From contig JBGTNK010000197.1 in assembly GCA_041743125.1 (NCBI GenBank), forward strand, positions 3,028 to 67,027: a stretch of 64,000 nucleotides of DNA. Direction: 5' to 3'. The translations under genes and the position numbers were made by a program. The first letter of the stretch is position 1, and each line of letters opens with the position of its first letter. Under the pieces are notes generated by a model, which had not been told where the DNA came from, searched no databases, and saw nothing but the letters and a program-made list of their open reading frames with translations. Below, piece after piece: positions 35,175 through 44,099 of the stretch. The stretch is from Terrimonas_B sp041743125 (GTDB taxonomy: Bacteria > Bacteroidota > Bacteroidia > Chitinophagales > Chitinophagaceae).

Positions 35175-36317
35175 ATGGCCAGCAAAATTCGAAACCTCAC
35201 TAAACGGGTACTGATCTTCATAAATTACGGAGTTGTTTTCTTTTTTTTACTGGCATGCCTTGCTCCTTATATTGATCCGCAAAGCTGGCGGCTTCTTCCT
35301 TTACTGGGCATCGGGTTTCCATTTTTATTGCTGATTGTTTTTGGTTTCTTTATCTGGTGGTTATTTGTAAAAAGACGGTATGCCTGGATATCGGCCATTG
35401 CCCTGATATTGGGTATTAAAAGTATCAGTGTTTTTTTTGCCTTTAACTTGCCCAAACAATTTATTGCTGAAAAGAAACCTCAAAATATTCGTATAGCCAC
35501 CTGGAATGTGGCCCGCTTTATTGAAATGAAAAGGAATAATAATAAGGGCAGCAAAACCAGGTTGAAAATGATGGAGCAAATACGCAAGCAGGATGCAGAC
35601 ATCATTTGTTTACAGGAATTTTATCATTCCTATGATCCCGCTTTGTACGATAATATTGATTATATGCAGGATAGTCTTCATTATCCTTACTATTATTATT
35701 CTCATGAATTGGATGGCGATAAGCATTTTACAGGAAATGCTATTTTTTCCCGCTTTCCTATCATTGACAGCGGTTTGATTCGTTATCCCAGGCCCACACT
35801 ACCTGAAGCATTAATGCATGTAGATATCAGGTTAAAAAACCGGATCATCAGGGTTTATACAACTCACCTGCAATCCGTGCAACTGTTAAGAACTGATTAC
35901 GAAAAAATAGATAAAATAAAAGAGGGTGATGATGGCTTTGTTTCCAACTCAAAAACAATTTTTTTAAAAATTAAGGAAGGAGCAGACAAAAGGAAATTGC
36001 AGACCGATATTATAAAACAATTATTGGGCGATAGTCCATACCCGGTTGTCTTTTGTGGCGACCTGAACGACATTCCCAATTCTTACACTTATTACAATGT
36101 TCGTGGAGATATGCAGGACGCCTTTTTGGAAAGAGGATTTGGTATCGGTCGCACTTTCTCTGCCATTTCTCCAACACTCAGGATCGATTATATTTTCGGG
36201 GATAAGCATTTTAATGTTCACCAGTTTAAAAGGATCAAAAAAAAATATTCTGATCATTATATGCTGGTTGCAGATTTGGAATTGAAAACACTGAACAATA
36301 AAAAATGGGCCTTTTAA
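35175..36317 (+). CDS. membrane-anchored endonuclease/exonuclease/phosphatase (EEP) family protein
   Basis: A 380-aa protein. Three hydrophobic helices in residues 10-95 anchor it in the membrane. The EEP phosphodiesterase domain follows: RIATWNVARF near residue 108, the metal Glu in IICLQEFYH near 141, GNAIFSRFPI, YTTHLQS, VVFCGDLNDIPNS and a closing SDHYMLVADL. All catalytic positions (Asn, Glu, His, Asp-x-Asn, Asp-His) are present. The substrate could be a nucleic acid, an inositol phosphate or a lipid; the family does not tell. A TAATTTG box ends 5 bp before the ATG. Confidence 0.85.
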   Translation: MASKIRNLTKRVLIFINYGVVFFFLLACLAPYIDPQSWRLLPLLGIGFPFLLLIVFGFFIWWLFVKRRYAWISAIALILGIKSISVFFAFNLPKQFIAEKKPQNIRIATWNVARFIEMKRNNNKGSKTRLKMMEQIRKQDADIICLQEFYHSYDPALYDNIDYMQDSLHYPYYYYSHELDGDKHFTGNAIFSRFPIIDSGLIRYPRPTLPEALMHVDIRLKNRIIRVYTTHLQSVQLLRTDYEKIDKIKEGDDGFVSNSKTIFLKIKEGADKRKLQTDIIKQLLGDSPYPVVFCGDLNDIPNSYTYYNVRGDMQDAFLERGFGIGRTFSAISPTLRIDYIFGDKHFNVHQFKRIKKKYSDHYMLVADLELKTLNNKKWAF

Positions 36318-36375
36318 TGAGTCTTAACAACGGCCCAACCCGGGATTCACCATCCCGTCAAAACATATTTACCGT

Positions 36376-36383
36376 TACATTTG
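36376..36383 (+). promoter_or_regulatory. possible -7 box of cysS (TACATTTG)
   Basis: TACATTTG fits TAnnTTTG and lies 69 bp before the cysS ATG. No T-box or other leader structure was recognised. Confidence 0.35.
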
Positions 36384-36452
36384 CATCAATTTTTTTGCCA
36401 CACTGATGGTCTTCAATAGGCTTGGGCAGTGCTGGCAACTTAATGTCTTTCT

Positions 36453-37955
36453 ATGAATAATTTGCATGTTTATAATTCGTTGTCGAGAACAAAGGAAGTT
36501 TTTACGCCTGTTACTGAGGGGCATGCTGGTATGTATGTATGTGGTCCTACTGTTAGCGGTGAAAGTCATTTAGGACATGCCAGGCCTTATGTTACTTTTG
36601 ACGTTATATACCGTTATTTAATGCACCTGGGCTATAAGGTTAGATACGTTCGTAACATTACAGATGCCGGGCATTTTGAAGAAGAAGGTCGTGCGGCAGA
36701 GGATAAAATTTCAAAGAAAGCTATTTTAGAAAAACTGGAGCCAATGGAGTTGGTACAGAAGTATACCAATTTGTTTCATTGGGCGATGCAGCAGTTTAAT
36801 ACTTTACCGCCATCCATAGAGCCTACAGCAACCGGTCATATTGTGGAGCAGATCGGGATGATAGAAACCATTATCAAGGCAGGGTTTGCCTATGTTGTAA
36901 ACGGCTCCGTATATTTTGATGTAAAAAAATATGCTGCTTCATATGATTACGGAAAACTGAGTGGTCGGGTGATAGACGATCTGCTTGAAACAACCAGGGA
37001 TCTTGAAGGGCAGGAAGAAAAGAGGGATAAAACAGATTTTGCTTTATGGAAAAATGCTGCTCCTGAACATATCATGCGATGGCAAAGTCCCTGGGGCATC
37101 GGCTTCCCGGGCTGGCATATTGAATGTTCGGCCATGGCCACAAAATATCTGGGATCCAGGTTCGATATCCATGGAGGAGGAATGGACTTGTTGTTTCCTC
37201 ATCATGAAAGTGAAATAGCGCAGAGTACTATTTGCAATCACGAAGCCCCGGTTCGGTACTGGATTCATAATAATATGATCACCATTAATGGCCGTAAGAT
37301 GGGGAAGAGTTATAATAATGTAATCAAGCTAACAGAACTTTTCAGCGGCAATCATCCGCTGCTGGGTAAGGCGTATCACCCGATGACGATCCGCTTCTTT
37401 ATTTTACAGACGCATTACAGAAGCACGTTGGATTTTAGTAATGATGCTCTACTGGCTGCTGAGAAAGGGTTGAAAAGATTATGGGAGGCTTATGAAAATT
37501 TAAAAAAATTGAAAACGGAAGCGGTTGAATTGTCGAATGAGCCGGGAGATCCTGAGCAGGAAGCCCGTGTAGTAAAATTCTTATCAGCGTTTCCGCAATT
37601 TATGAATGATGATTTCAGTACAGCTCGTGTACTGGCCAGTATGTTTGAACTGGCGCCTCTTATCAATTCAATGAAAGACAAAATTATTCCTGTTACTTCT
37701 TTATCAAAAAATACGCTTGAGCAACTACACAATGAATTCAAGATTTACCTGGAAGATATTCTCGGATTGAAAGGAATAAATGATGCCGATAATGAGAAAC
37801 TACAAGGCATCATGCAACTATTAATGGATATCCGTAAAGTGGCCAAAGGGAAAAAGGATTTTGTAACATCGGATAAAATAAGAAACCAATTATTAGAATT
37901 AGGCATTCTTTTAAAAGATGAGAAGGGCGGGGAAATGAGTTGGACTATTGATTAA
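36453..37955 (+). CDS. cysS: cysteinyl-tRNA synthetase
   Basis: It charges tRNA-Cys with cysteine. The class I signature HIGH is HLGH in MYVCGPTVSGESHLGHARPY near residue 27, and KMSKS is KMGKS in NGRKMGKSYNN near residue 282. The zinc ligands are the Cys of VCGPTV, the Cys of GWHIECSAM, and His in FPHHESEIAQS. The protein has 500 residues, slightly longer than E. coli CysS (461). It is a single gene in its own unit. Confidence 0.96.
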   Translation: MNNLHVYNSLSRTKEVFTPVTEGHAGMYVCGPTVSGESHLGHARPYVTFDVIYRYLMHLGYKVRYVRNITDAGHFEEEGRAAEDKISKKAILEKLEPMELVQKYTNLFHWAMQQFNTLPPSIEPTATGHIVEQIGMIETIIKAGFAYVVNGSVYFDVKKYAASYDYGKLSGRVIDDLLETTRDLEGQEEKRDKTDFALWKNAAPEHIMRWQSPWGIGFPGWHIECSAMATKYLGSRFDIHGGGMDLLFPHHESEIAQSTICNHEAPVRYWIHNNMITINGRKMGKSYNNVIKLTELFSGNHPLLGKAYHPMTIRFFILQTHYRSTLDFSNDALLAAEKGLKRLWEAYENLKKLKTEAVELSNEPGDPEQEARVVKFLSAFPQFMNDDFSTARVLASMFELAPLINSMKDKIIPVTSLSKNTLEQLHNEFKIYLEDILGLKGINDADNEKLQGIMQLLMDIRKVAKGKKDFVTSDKIRNQLLELGILLKDEKGGEMSWTID

Positions 37956-38184
37956 AGTGAAAGACGAATTTCTAAGAATAGCCTGGCCGGTTTATTGTTC
38001 CTTATTTCATTTTCCTGGCCATCTACCTTTCTCTTTTTCGCTGGGCACCAGGGGTTCCATAACACGGATGACAAGTAACACAGCTATGCAAAATATCCTT
38101 TGTGATAATTGGTTACTGTTCCATACCAGCAAATTTCTAATTTTATCCTTCATCACAGCATTCAAATAAACACCCGTTCAGGTA

Positions 38185-38820
38185 ATGCACTATATACCTC
38201 ATCTTTCCAAAGACAGAAAACTTAAAAAAATTATTGAATATGGCGAGCCTTTTCAGTTGAAAAGAAGAAAGAATATTTGTAATTATTTATGTGCGTCCAT
38301 TATGAGTCAACAATTATCAACTAAAGTGGCAACTGTGATTCATAACCGATTTCTTAGTTTATATGGGAAAACAGAACCTACGCCAAAACAAATATTGGAA
38401 ACGCCTTCTGAATCATTAAGGGCAATTGGTTTATCAAATGCTAAAGTGAGTTATATAAAAAATGTAGCGCAGTTTGAAATTGAATTTGGTATGGATTATA
38501 AGAAACTGCACAAAATGAATAATGAAGAAGTGATCATTTATCTGACGCAGATAAAAGGGGTGGGCAGGTGGACCGTGGAAATGCTGCTGATGTTTGCGCT
38601 GGGCCGGGAGGACGTATTCGCCATTGATGATTGGGGTATACAGAATGCTATGATCAAATTATATAAACTGGATAGAGACGATAAAAAGAAATTTAAGATC
38701 GACCTGTTGAAAATATCTGAAAAGTGGAGCCCCTATCGAACCTATGCCTGCAAACATTTATGGGAATGGAAGGATAATTCTCCCGTTGCTAAAAAAGAAA
38801 GTAAGACAAAATCTAAATGA
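38185..38820 (+). CDS. DNA-3-methyladenine glycosylase 2 family protein (AlkA-like, HhH-GPD)
   Basis: A 211-aa repair glycosylase, paralogous to the one at 8244. The helix-hairpin-helix is LTQIKGVGRWTVEMLLMFAL near residues 116-135, with the catalytic Asp in FAIDDWGIQ after it, at the AlkA position. MSQQLSTKVA near residue 40 is the start of the HhH-GPD core. A Lys-rich tail follows residue 195. The gene overlaps the convergent dipeptide epimerase gene by 8 bp. The upstream spacer 37956-38184 holds no convincing gene. Confidence 0.87.
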   Translation: MHYIPHLSKDRKLKKIIEYGEPFQLKRRKNICNYLCASIMSQQLSTKVATVIHNRFLSLYGKTEPTPKQILETPSESLRAIGLSNAKVSYIKNVAQFEIEFGMDYKKLHKMNNEEVIIYLTQIKGVGRWTVEMLLMFALGREDVFAIDDWGIQNAMIKLYKLDRDDKKKFKIDLLKISEKWSPYRTYACKHLWEWKDNSPVAKKESKTKSK

Positions 38821-39928
38821 TAATTTTATCGAGTTTGTTTAAGTAGTTTTCATCAATTGAAGCTCCTAAGCCTGCTGACTCCGGCACTTTTATCACACCA
38901 TTTTTTTCATAAATAATTCCGCCAGTTACGGGGTCCTCGCTAAACATAAGGCAGGTATCAAAATCAAAATGCTCAATCATATCACTACACAAAGAGAAGT
39001 GAGCAAAAGCGGTCATTGCCAGCCTGGATTCCATAAACGCCCCCACTTGCAAATGCATATTTGCCTCTTCGGCAAGAGCTACCATCCTGAGTGCTTTAAA
39101 CAGGCCGCCAGATTTTCCTAATTTGATATTCATATAATCACAGGCACCTAATTTTATTAATCGTTCCGCATCGTGTTCGTCACCGCAGCTTTCATCGCTC
39201 ATAATAGGAATGGGGCTTTCCTTTCTTACGTTGGGCAATTCCATAAAAGCCCATCGGGGAATGGGCTCTTCGCAATGCTGGATACCAAATGGCGATAAGG
39301 CTTTTAACGTAGTTATAGCTTCATCTGCCGACCAACCCTGGTTTGCATCGATTCGTAATGGTATATCAGGGCCTACCGCTTCGCGGATAGCTTTGATCCG
39401 GACTACATCTGTTTCCCCGTTTTTTCCCAATTTTATCTTTATAGCAGGATAGCCTTCTTCTTTTATTTTTACTGCGTCTGCTGCCATTTTAACTGGATCC
39501 CCAATACTTACTGTATAGTCCGTGATGATGGTTTTATTATTTTCTCCTCCCAGGAATTTATAAAGAGGAACGCCGGCATTATGTGAAGCGATATCATACA
39601 AGGCCATATCAAAGGCACTTTTTATACTGGTATTGCCATAAATAAGTTTGTCCATATCTGCAATTCTATCTTCAATGGACAATGCATTTTTACCTTTAAA
39701 CAATTTTGAAAAATACTGGCCGATGATAAAACAAGTGTCAATACTTTCGCCATTGATGCTCATAAAAGGGCTGCATTCTCCGTATCCTGTTATTCCTTCT
39801 TCGGTATGGATGACAACTAAAACGTTTTCTGCATTTAGAATGGGTCCCAGTGAAATGACAAAGGGTTCTTTAAGTGGAATGAAAAGTTTATATAAGCCTA
39901 TTTGCCGTATTGTTAATTCGCGATACAT
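38813..39928 (-). CDS. dipeptide epimerase (enolase superfamily, muconate-lactonizing subgroup)
   Basis: A 371-aa enzyme of the L-Ala-D/L-Glu epimerase type, which recycles cell-wall peptides or epimerises other dipeptides. The catalytic lysine pair is in AIKIKLGKNG near residue 162. Metal ligands are Asp in RIDANQGW near 192, Glu in CEEPIPRW near 219 and Asp in IMSDESCGD near 243. The second catalytic Lys is in MNIKLGKSGG near 267. It ends in a capping beta segment. Dipeptide specificity cannot be read, and an o-succinylbenzoate synthase role is less likely without men genes nearby. Confidence 0.85.
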   Translation of the reverse strand: MYRELTIRQIGLYKLFIPLKEPFVISLGPILNAENVLVVIHTEEGITGYGECSPFMSINGESIDTCFIIGQYFSKLFKGKNALSIEDRIADMDKLIYGNTSIKSAFDMALYDIASHNAGVPLYKFLGGENNKTIITDYTVSIGDPVKMAADAVKIKEEGYPAIKIKLGKNGETDVVRIKAIREAVGPDIPLRIDANQGWSADEAITTLKALSPFGIQHCEEPIPRWAFMELPNVRKESPIPIMSDESCGDEHDAERLIKLGACDYMNIKLGKSGGLFKALRMVALAEEANMHLQVGAFMESRLAMTAFAHFSLCSDMIEHFDFDTCLMFSEDPVTGGIIYEKNGVIKVPESAGLGASIDENYLNKLDKIII

Positions 39929-39963
39929 AAAGGAGGGATTATTTTTATTCTTCTATTAATGTA

Positions 39964-40632
39964 TTAATCAAATAAAATTCTGAAGCCGGTGTTAACAGAT
40001 CCTATCAATGGGGCTTGTTTATTAATAAAAAGATAATGGCTGGGATAATAAGTAGTGGGAATGAGTACCCGGGTCTCCAGATAAAAGTTTACGTTACCAC
40101 CTACAGGTTTCTCGTATCCTAAACCCAGGTCAAAAGTGAGTCGTTTAAAATCAGCGCTTCCCCTCAACACGGGTGCGTAGTAATTTGTGGTATCAATAAA
40201 ATCAGAATGTGAGTTTTCAACACTACCAAATAATAATCCAAAGCCGGCATAGCCATACAAATTCCAGTAATCCTCATTGTTAAATGATCCTTTCAAATAA
40301 TGTTTCCAGCCCATTGAAACATGCCGGAAACGCATGATCGCCGAATTAGTATAATTAAGCCGGAGAGGAGATGTAAAAACCGTTTTAGCCGAAGCCGTTA
40401 GCCGGTTACTGAATTTGCCATTTCCTGAATACGTAATCCAGGCATATAATCCATCCTTTTCGGAAAAATTAAAGTGGCCGGCAACAGTTTGGCCTACAGT
40501 CCAAAACTGTTGTTCCTTTTTAAAACTGCGGAAAACGGAGAAGTCTGTTGCAAGACTAAACTGGGCCTTTTGCGGATAAGAAGGAATAGAAAAAAGGATA
40601 CAAACCAACTGTATGATAATAGTTTTTTTCAA
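39964..40632 (-). CDS. outer-membrane beta-barrel-like protein, TTG start
   Basis: A protein of 222 residues from the TTG at 40632. That start gives a signal peptide (KKTIIIQLVCILFSIPSYPQ). An in-frame ATG at 40713 is unlikely, because it lies inside the hairpin terminator of the upstream gene. The mature part consists of alternating hydrophobic and polar strands with many aromatics (YGYAGFGLLFGS, LTFDLGLGYEKP) and ends in GSVNTGFRILFD, with a terminal aromatic one residue before the end. This looks like an outer-membrane barrel or lipocalin-like protein. Its function is unknown. Confidence 0.6.
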   Translation of the reverse strand: MKKTIIIQLVCILFSIPSYPQKAQFSLATDFSVFRSFKKEQQFWTVGQTVAGHFNFSEKDGLYAWITYSGNGKFSNRLTASAKTVFTSPLRLNYTNSAIMRFRHVSMGWKHYLKGSFNNEDYWNLYGYAGFGLLFGSVENSHSDFIDTTNYYAPVLRGSADFKRLTFDLGLGYEKPVGGNVNFYLETRVLIPTTYYPSHYLFINKQAPLIGSVNTGFRILFD

Positions 40633-40698
40633 GCAGTAAAATTGCTTTGCAATGATAAGCAATAAATCGTAGCACTTGTTTAAATGGAACCGGGCAAA

Positions 40699-40732
40699 TA
40701 AAAACCTTTTCATGATCTCGAAAAGGTTTTTA
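40699..40732 (-). terminator. intrinsic terminator of the S46 peptidase gene
   Basis: TAAAAACCTTTTC (40699-40711) and GAAAAGGTTTTTA (40720-40732) form a perfect 13-bp inverted repeat with an 8-base loop. On the minus strand it is followed by a T-rich run, 40 bp after the peptidase stop. Confidence 0.75.
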
Positions 40733-40771
40733 CAGCGAAAATTAATTGATAATGCTATTTATAAAAAGACA

Positions 40772-42937
40772 CTATTTCATCAGTTTTAGTTCTTTGATAA
40801 TGTTTGAGGCGCCGCCTAATTTGTCTATGCACCATAATACATAACGAATATCAACATTAATCGTTCTGTTTAGATCTTTATCAAAGGCCAGCTTATGGCT
40901 AAGAGCTTCATAGTTTCCGTCAAAAGCAAGACCGATCAACTCACCCTTACCATTTAATACGGGTGAACCGGAATTTCCACCTGTGATATCAGTGCTGCTG
41001 ATAAATCCTATGACAAGGTCGTTTCGTTGTTTATCAATATACTGACCAAAATCTTTTTTCCTTAATAGTTCAATTTGCCTGGCTGGCAGATCAAATTCAT
41101 AGTCGCCTGGTTTATATTTTTCGAGAATGCCTTTTGAAGTGGTGACGTAATCATAAAAAACGGCATCTCGTGGGCGATAACTTTTTACAGCACCATAACT
41201 TACCCTCATCGTAAAAGTGGCATCGGGGTACATCATTTTTGCTTTCACTGTATCCATTTCCATTATCCCTTTCAGATAAAGCCGACCTAAATCATTGTTA
41301 GTTGATGTGAACTGCTGAAAGTAGGGTACATATTTACTGCTATAATTATCGTAAAAGGCACTAGCGTGGGCGAAAGCGGGATCGGCCTGTAATACATTGG
41401 CATCGGGATGGGCAATAAAAGCATTCCATCTGGCATCGTCAAAGATCATGGTCTTAGCAAAAATATCTGCAGCATATTTTTTATAAGTAGCCTCATTATC
41501 CAAAGATCCGTACTGATCCTTCAAGGTGCCATAGAAACCAATAGGTTGTTGTTCTTTAGGAACATCTTTATAATATAACATGGTTATGGCTGCAACTATT
41601 TGTTCATCAGACTTTTTATTTTCTTCAGCAAGGAATTCTTTTCGTGCATCAACAGCAGCGTCAACGGCCTTTTGTATATCTGATTTTGTGGATCCGGGTT
41701 TTACAAGGGCGGCTTCCAGTTGTTTTAGAGATGCGGCGAAAGCGATCAGCGGTGAACCAAATATTCCTTCAGTGATATACATCCGGTGTTGAGCATATTT
41801 TGTCCACGCTTCATAAGCTTTATTCCAATCAGAAAAAATATTTTTATATTCTGGTTTATTGGCTGCCCATGCTATAAATTTTTCCTCGGCAGCTTTTTTT
41901 CTTCCATAAATATCATATTTGAGTAATTGTTTAGTTTCTCCATCAAAAAATTTCCAGTAGTTGGCAATGCTTGCATAAGATGAAGAGAGTTGCAATTTGA
42001 CAGCCGGATCATTCTTCATTTCCTGAAGCATATATTTCAATCGCAGATCACGGAGCTTAACCAAAGTAGGGTTATTAACTTCTGTTGCTAATTTAATTCC
42101 ATATGAACTTTCATAGCGGTTGGTGCCGCCGGGATAACCCCAGATCATAGTATAATCCCCTTCCTTTACTCCTTTTATTGAAACGGGCAGAAACCATTTT
42201 GGCTTTAATGGTTTATTTTCTGAAGAATATTTTGCAGGCTTGCCGTCTGCACCTGAATACACCCTGAATACAGAAAAATCTCCTGTGTGCCGGGGCCATT
42301 CCCAATTATCTGTGTCGCCACCAAATTTGCCAATACTTTCAGGAGGAGTGCCTACCAGGCGGATATCGGAATAGCGCTGGTATACGAAAGCCATGTATTG
42401 ATTTCCTTTAAAAAGCGAACTGATCCGGGTTTCTATATTTTGCGTAGCATCGCTCATTCTTGTATTAAGTGCGGCCAGTACAGAAGCTTGTTTTTTTGCC
42501 CGGTCCATACCACTTAATCCCTTTAATGAATCCATGACTTCAGCAGTTACATCAACCATCCGCAACAGGAATTGAACAGAAAGGGAGGTTGGAATTTCTT
42601 CTTCCCTGTTTTTTGCATAAAAGCCATTTTGCAAATAATTATTATCAAGGGTGCTGGCAGAGGCAATGGCATCGTACCCGCAATGATGATTGGTAAAAAT
42701 TAATCCTTCAGCACTCACAATTTCTCCTGTACATCCACCGCCAAAAATGATGATAGCATCTTTTATTGATGCCTTATTTATACTGTATAATTGTTCTTTA
42801 CTAAGCTTCAGTCCTTTTTTCACCATATCGTTATATACCTGCTGGCCCAGCAGGATGGGAAGCCACATACCTTCATCAGCAAAAGACCGGATTGCCAATA
42901 AAAAAAACAAAGCCACTGAAATGAAAAACTTCTTCAT
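40772..42937 (-). CDS. S46 family peptidase (dipeptidyl-peptidase 7-like)
   Basis: A 721-aa exported serine exopeptidase that removes dipeptides from peptide N-termini. The ATG at 42937 is preferred because the signal peptide KKFFISVALFFLLAIRSFA starts there. The catalytic His is in LIFTNHHCGYDAI near residue 80, the Asp in FGGDTDNWEWPRHTGDFS near 217, and the Ser in DITGGNSGSPVLNGKGELIG near 646. The segment GLAFDGNYE has Gly where DPP11 has Arg in the S1 pocket, so a DPP7-like preference for hydrophobic residues is inferred. It is monocistronic, with a strong terminator. Confidence 0.92.
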   Translation of the reverse strand: MKKFFISVALFFLLAIRSFADEGMWLPILLGQQVYNDMVKKGLKLSKEQLYSINKASIKDAIIIFGGGCTGEIVSAEGLIFTNHHCGYDAIASASTLDNNYLQNGFYAKNREEEIPTSLSVQFLLRMVDVTAEVMDSLKGLSGMDRAKKQASVLAALNTRMSDATQNIETRISSLFKGNQYMAFVYQRYSDIRLVGTPPESIGKFGGDTDNWEWPRHTGDFSVFRVYSGADGKPAKYSSENKPLKPKWFLPVSIKGVKEGDYTMIWGYPGGTNRYESSYGIKLATEVNNPTLVKLRDLRLKYMLQEMKNDPAVKLQLSSSYASIANYWKFFDGETKQLLKYDIYGRKKAAEEKFIAWAANKPEYKNIFSDWNKAYEAWTKYAQHRMYITEGIFGSPLIAFAASLKQLEAALVKPGSTKSDIQKAVDAAVDARKEFLAEENKKSDEQIVAAITMLYYKDVPKEQQPIGFYGTLKDQYGSLDNEATYKKYAADIFAKTMIFDDARWNAFIAHPDANVLQADPAFAHASAFYDNYSSKYVPYFQQFTSTNNDLGRLYLKGIMEMDTVKAKMMYPDATFTMRVSYGAVKSYRPRDAVFYDYVTTSKGILEKYKPGDYEFDLPARQIELLRKKDFGQYIDKQRNDLVIGFISSTDITGGNSGSPVLNGKGELIGLAFDGNYEALSHKLAFDKDLNRTINVDIRYVLWCIDKLGGASNIIKELKLMK

Positions 42938-43039
42938 TGTAATTGATTTAAAAAAAAACAAACGTACTATAAAATATAAGTGCTGCCAAAAGTGGGATCA
43001 TAACAGCATCTTTTTTACCTATTATTTAGGTTAAGCGTA

Positions 43040-44038
43040 TTATGCCTGTGGATTCAAGGCTTGCCAGAGAAGATCTTTTAACTGAACCAAACCTTTATTT
43101 GTGAGGGAGGAAATGAAAATATGAGGAATTTCTGCGGGCAATTCTTTTTTTATAGCTGACGTCAATTCATCATCCAGCATATCACTTTTACTCACCGCAA
43201 TGACAAATTGTTTATGAAGAAGTTCCGGGTTGTATTTTTCTAGTTCATTCACAAGAATTTCAAATTCCTTTTTATGATTGTCAGCGTCTGCCGGAATCAG
43301 GAATAATAATACAGGATTACGTTCAATATGGCGAAGAAAGCGATGGCCTAGTCCCTTTCCTTCAGCTGCCCCTTCAATAATTCCGGGAAGATCTGCAATG
43401 CAAAAACTTTTTCCGTCACGATAATCCACCATCCCAAGGTTGGGTGTAATGGTAGTAAATGCATAATCCGCAATTTTTGGTTTAGCAGCAGTGATAACTG
43501 ATAATAAAGTTGATTTACCGGCATTGGGACAGCCTACCAGTCCTACATCTGCCAGAACTTTTAGCTCAAGAACCTTCCAGCCTTCCACTCCTGGCAAGCC
43601 CGGTTGTGCATATTCCGGCGCCTGGTTGGTGGGGGTAGCAAAATGACTGTTACCAAGACCTCCTTTTCCACCCGGCATCCATATTACTTCCTGTCCATCG
43701 GTTAATATTTCCACCTCTTTCTCACCGGTTATTTCATCCCTGGCAATAGTACCCAATGGAACCTCAATAAAGATATCTTTACCAGACCGGCCGGAACTGT
43801 TATTACCCGATCCTACCTCCCCGTCTTCAGCTAATACATTTTTATAATACCGGAGGTGAAGCAAGGTCCACAAATTCCTGTTTCCTTTGAGTATGATATG
43901 AGCCCCGCGTCCGCCATCACCTCCGTCAGGTCCACCCATTGCCGTAAATTTATTACGCATAAAATGCCTGCTGCCCGCTCCACCATGGCCGCTTTTACAG
44001 AATATTCTTATTTGGTCTACAAAATTGCTTTTTTCCAA
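43040..44038 (-). CDS. obgE: Obg family GTPase
   Basis: A conserved GTPase linked to ribosome assembly and stress control. The first 155 residues form the glycine-rich Obg fold (FCKSGHGGAGSRHFMRNKF, GGPDGGDGGRGAH). The G domain follows with LVGCPNAGKSTLL near residue 167, switch II DLPGIIEGA and the NKxD-like AVSKSDM. I place the start at a TTG (44036-44038), because the protein then begins with the family N-terminus EKSNFVDQIRI. A full promoter lies at 44064-44093, inside any longer frame. The length is 332 aa. The C-terminal TGS-like extension is absent. Confidence 0.93.
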   Translation of the reverse strand: MEKSNFVDQIRIFCKSGHGGAGSRHFMRNKFTAMGGPDGGDGGRGAHIILKGNRNLWTLLHLRYYKNVLAEDGEVGSGNNSSGRSGKDIFIEVPLGTIARDEITGEKEVEILTDGQEVIWMPGGKGGLGNSHFATPTNQAPEYAQPGLPGVEGWKVLELKVLADVGLVGCPNAGKSTLLSVITAAKPKIADYAFTTITPNLGMVDYRDGKSFCIADLPGIIEGAAEGKGLGHRFLRHIERNPVLLFLIPADADNHKKEFEILVNELEKYNPELLHKQFVIAVSKSDMLDDELTSAIKKELPAEIPHIFISSLTNKGLVQLKDLLWQALNPQA

Positions 44039-44063
44039 GTGGTCTCTTTTTTGCGGAGAGATG

Positions 44064-44093
44064 CAAATATACCCTGTCACCAACCTTAATCAA
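44064..44093 (-). promoter_or_regulatory. promoter of obgE (TTG-N19-TATATTTG)
   Basis: On the minus strand TTG (44093-44091) is followed after 19 bp by TATATTTG (44071-44064). Both boxes match the Bacteroidota consensus, and spacing is right. It decides the obgE start codon. Confidence 0.65.
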
Positions 44094-44099
44094 GATGCT

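Noticed and set aside
38007..38153. A minus-strand frame with ILHSCVTCHPCYGTPG, containing a CxxCH heme motif, and a 48-codon frame overlapping it
   Set aside because: The CxxCH frame has a stop a few codons upstream and the 48-codon frame encodes nothing recognisable; at most a decayed haem-binding gene, not supportable.
37948..38169. A 73-codon open frame on the + strand between cysS and the second AlkA-like gene
   Set aside because: It overlaps the cysS end, has no signal, motif or start support, and looks like non-coding sequence.
40633..40713. An N-terminal extension of the outer-membrane barrel gene from an ATG at 40713
   Set aside because: The ATG lies in the loop of the upstream gene's terminator and the extension would bury the signal peptide.
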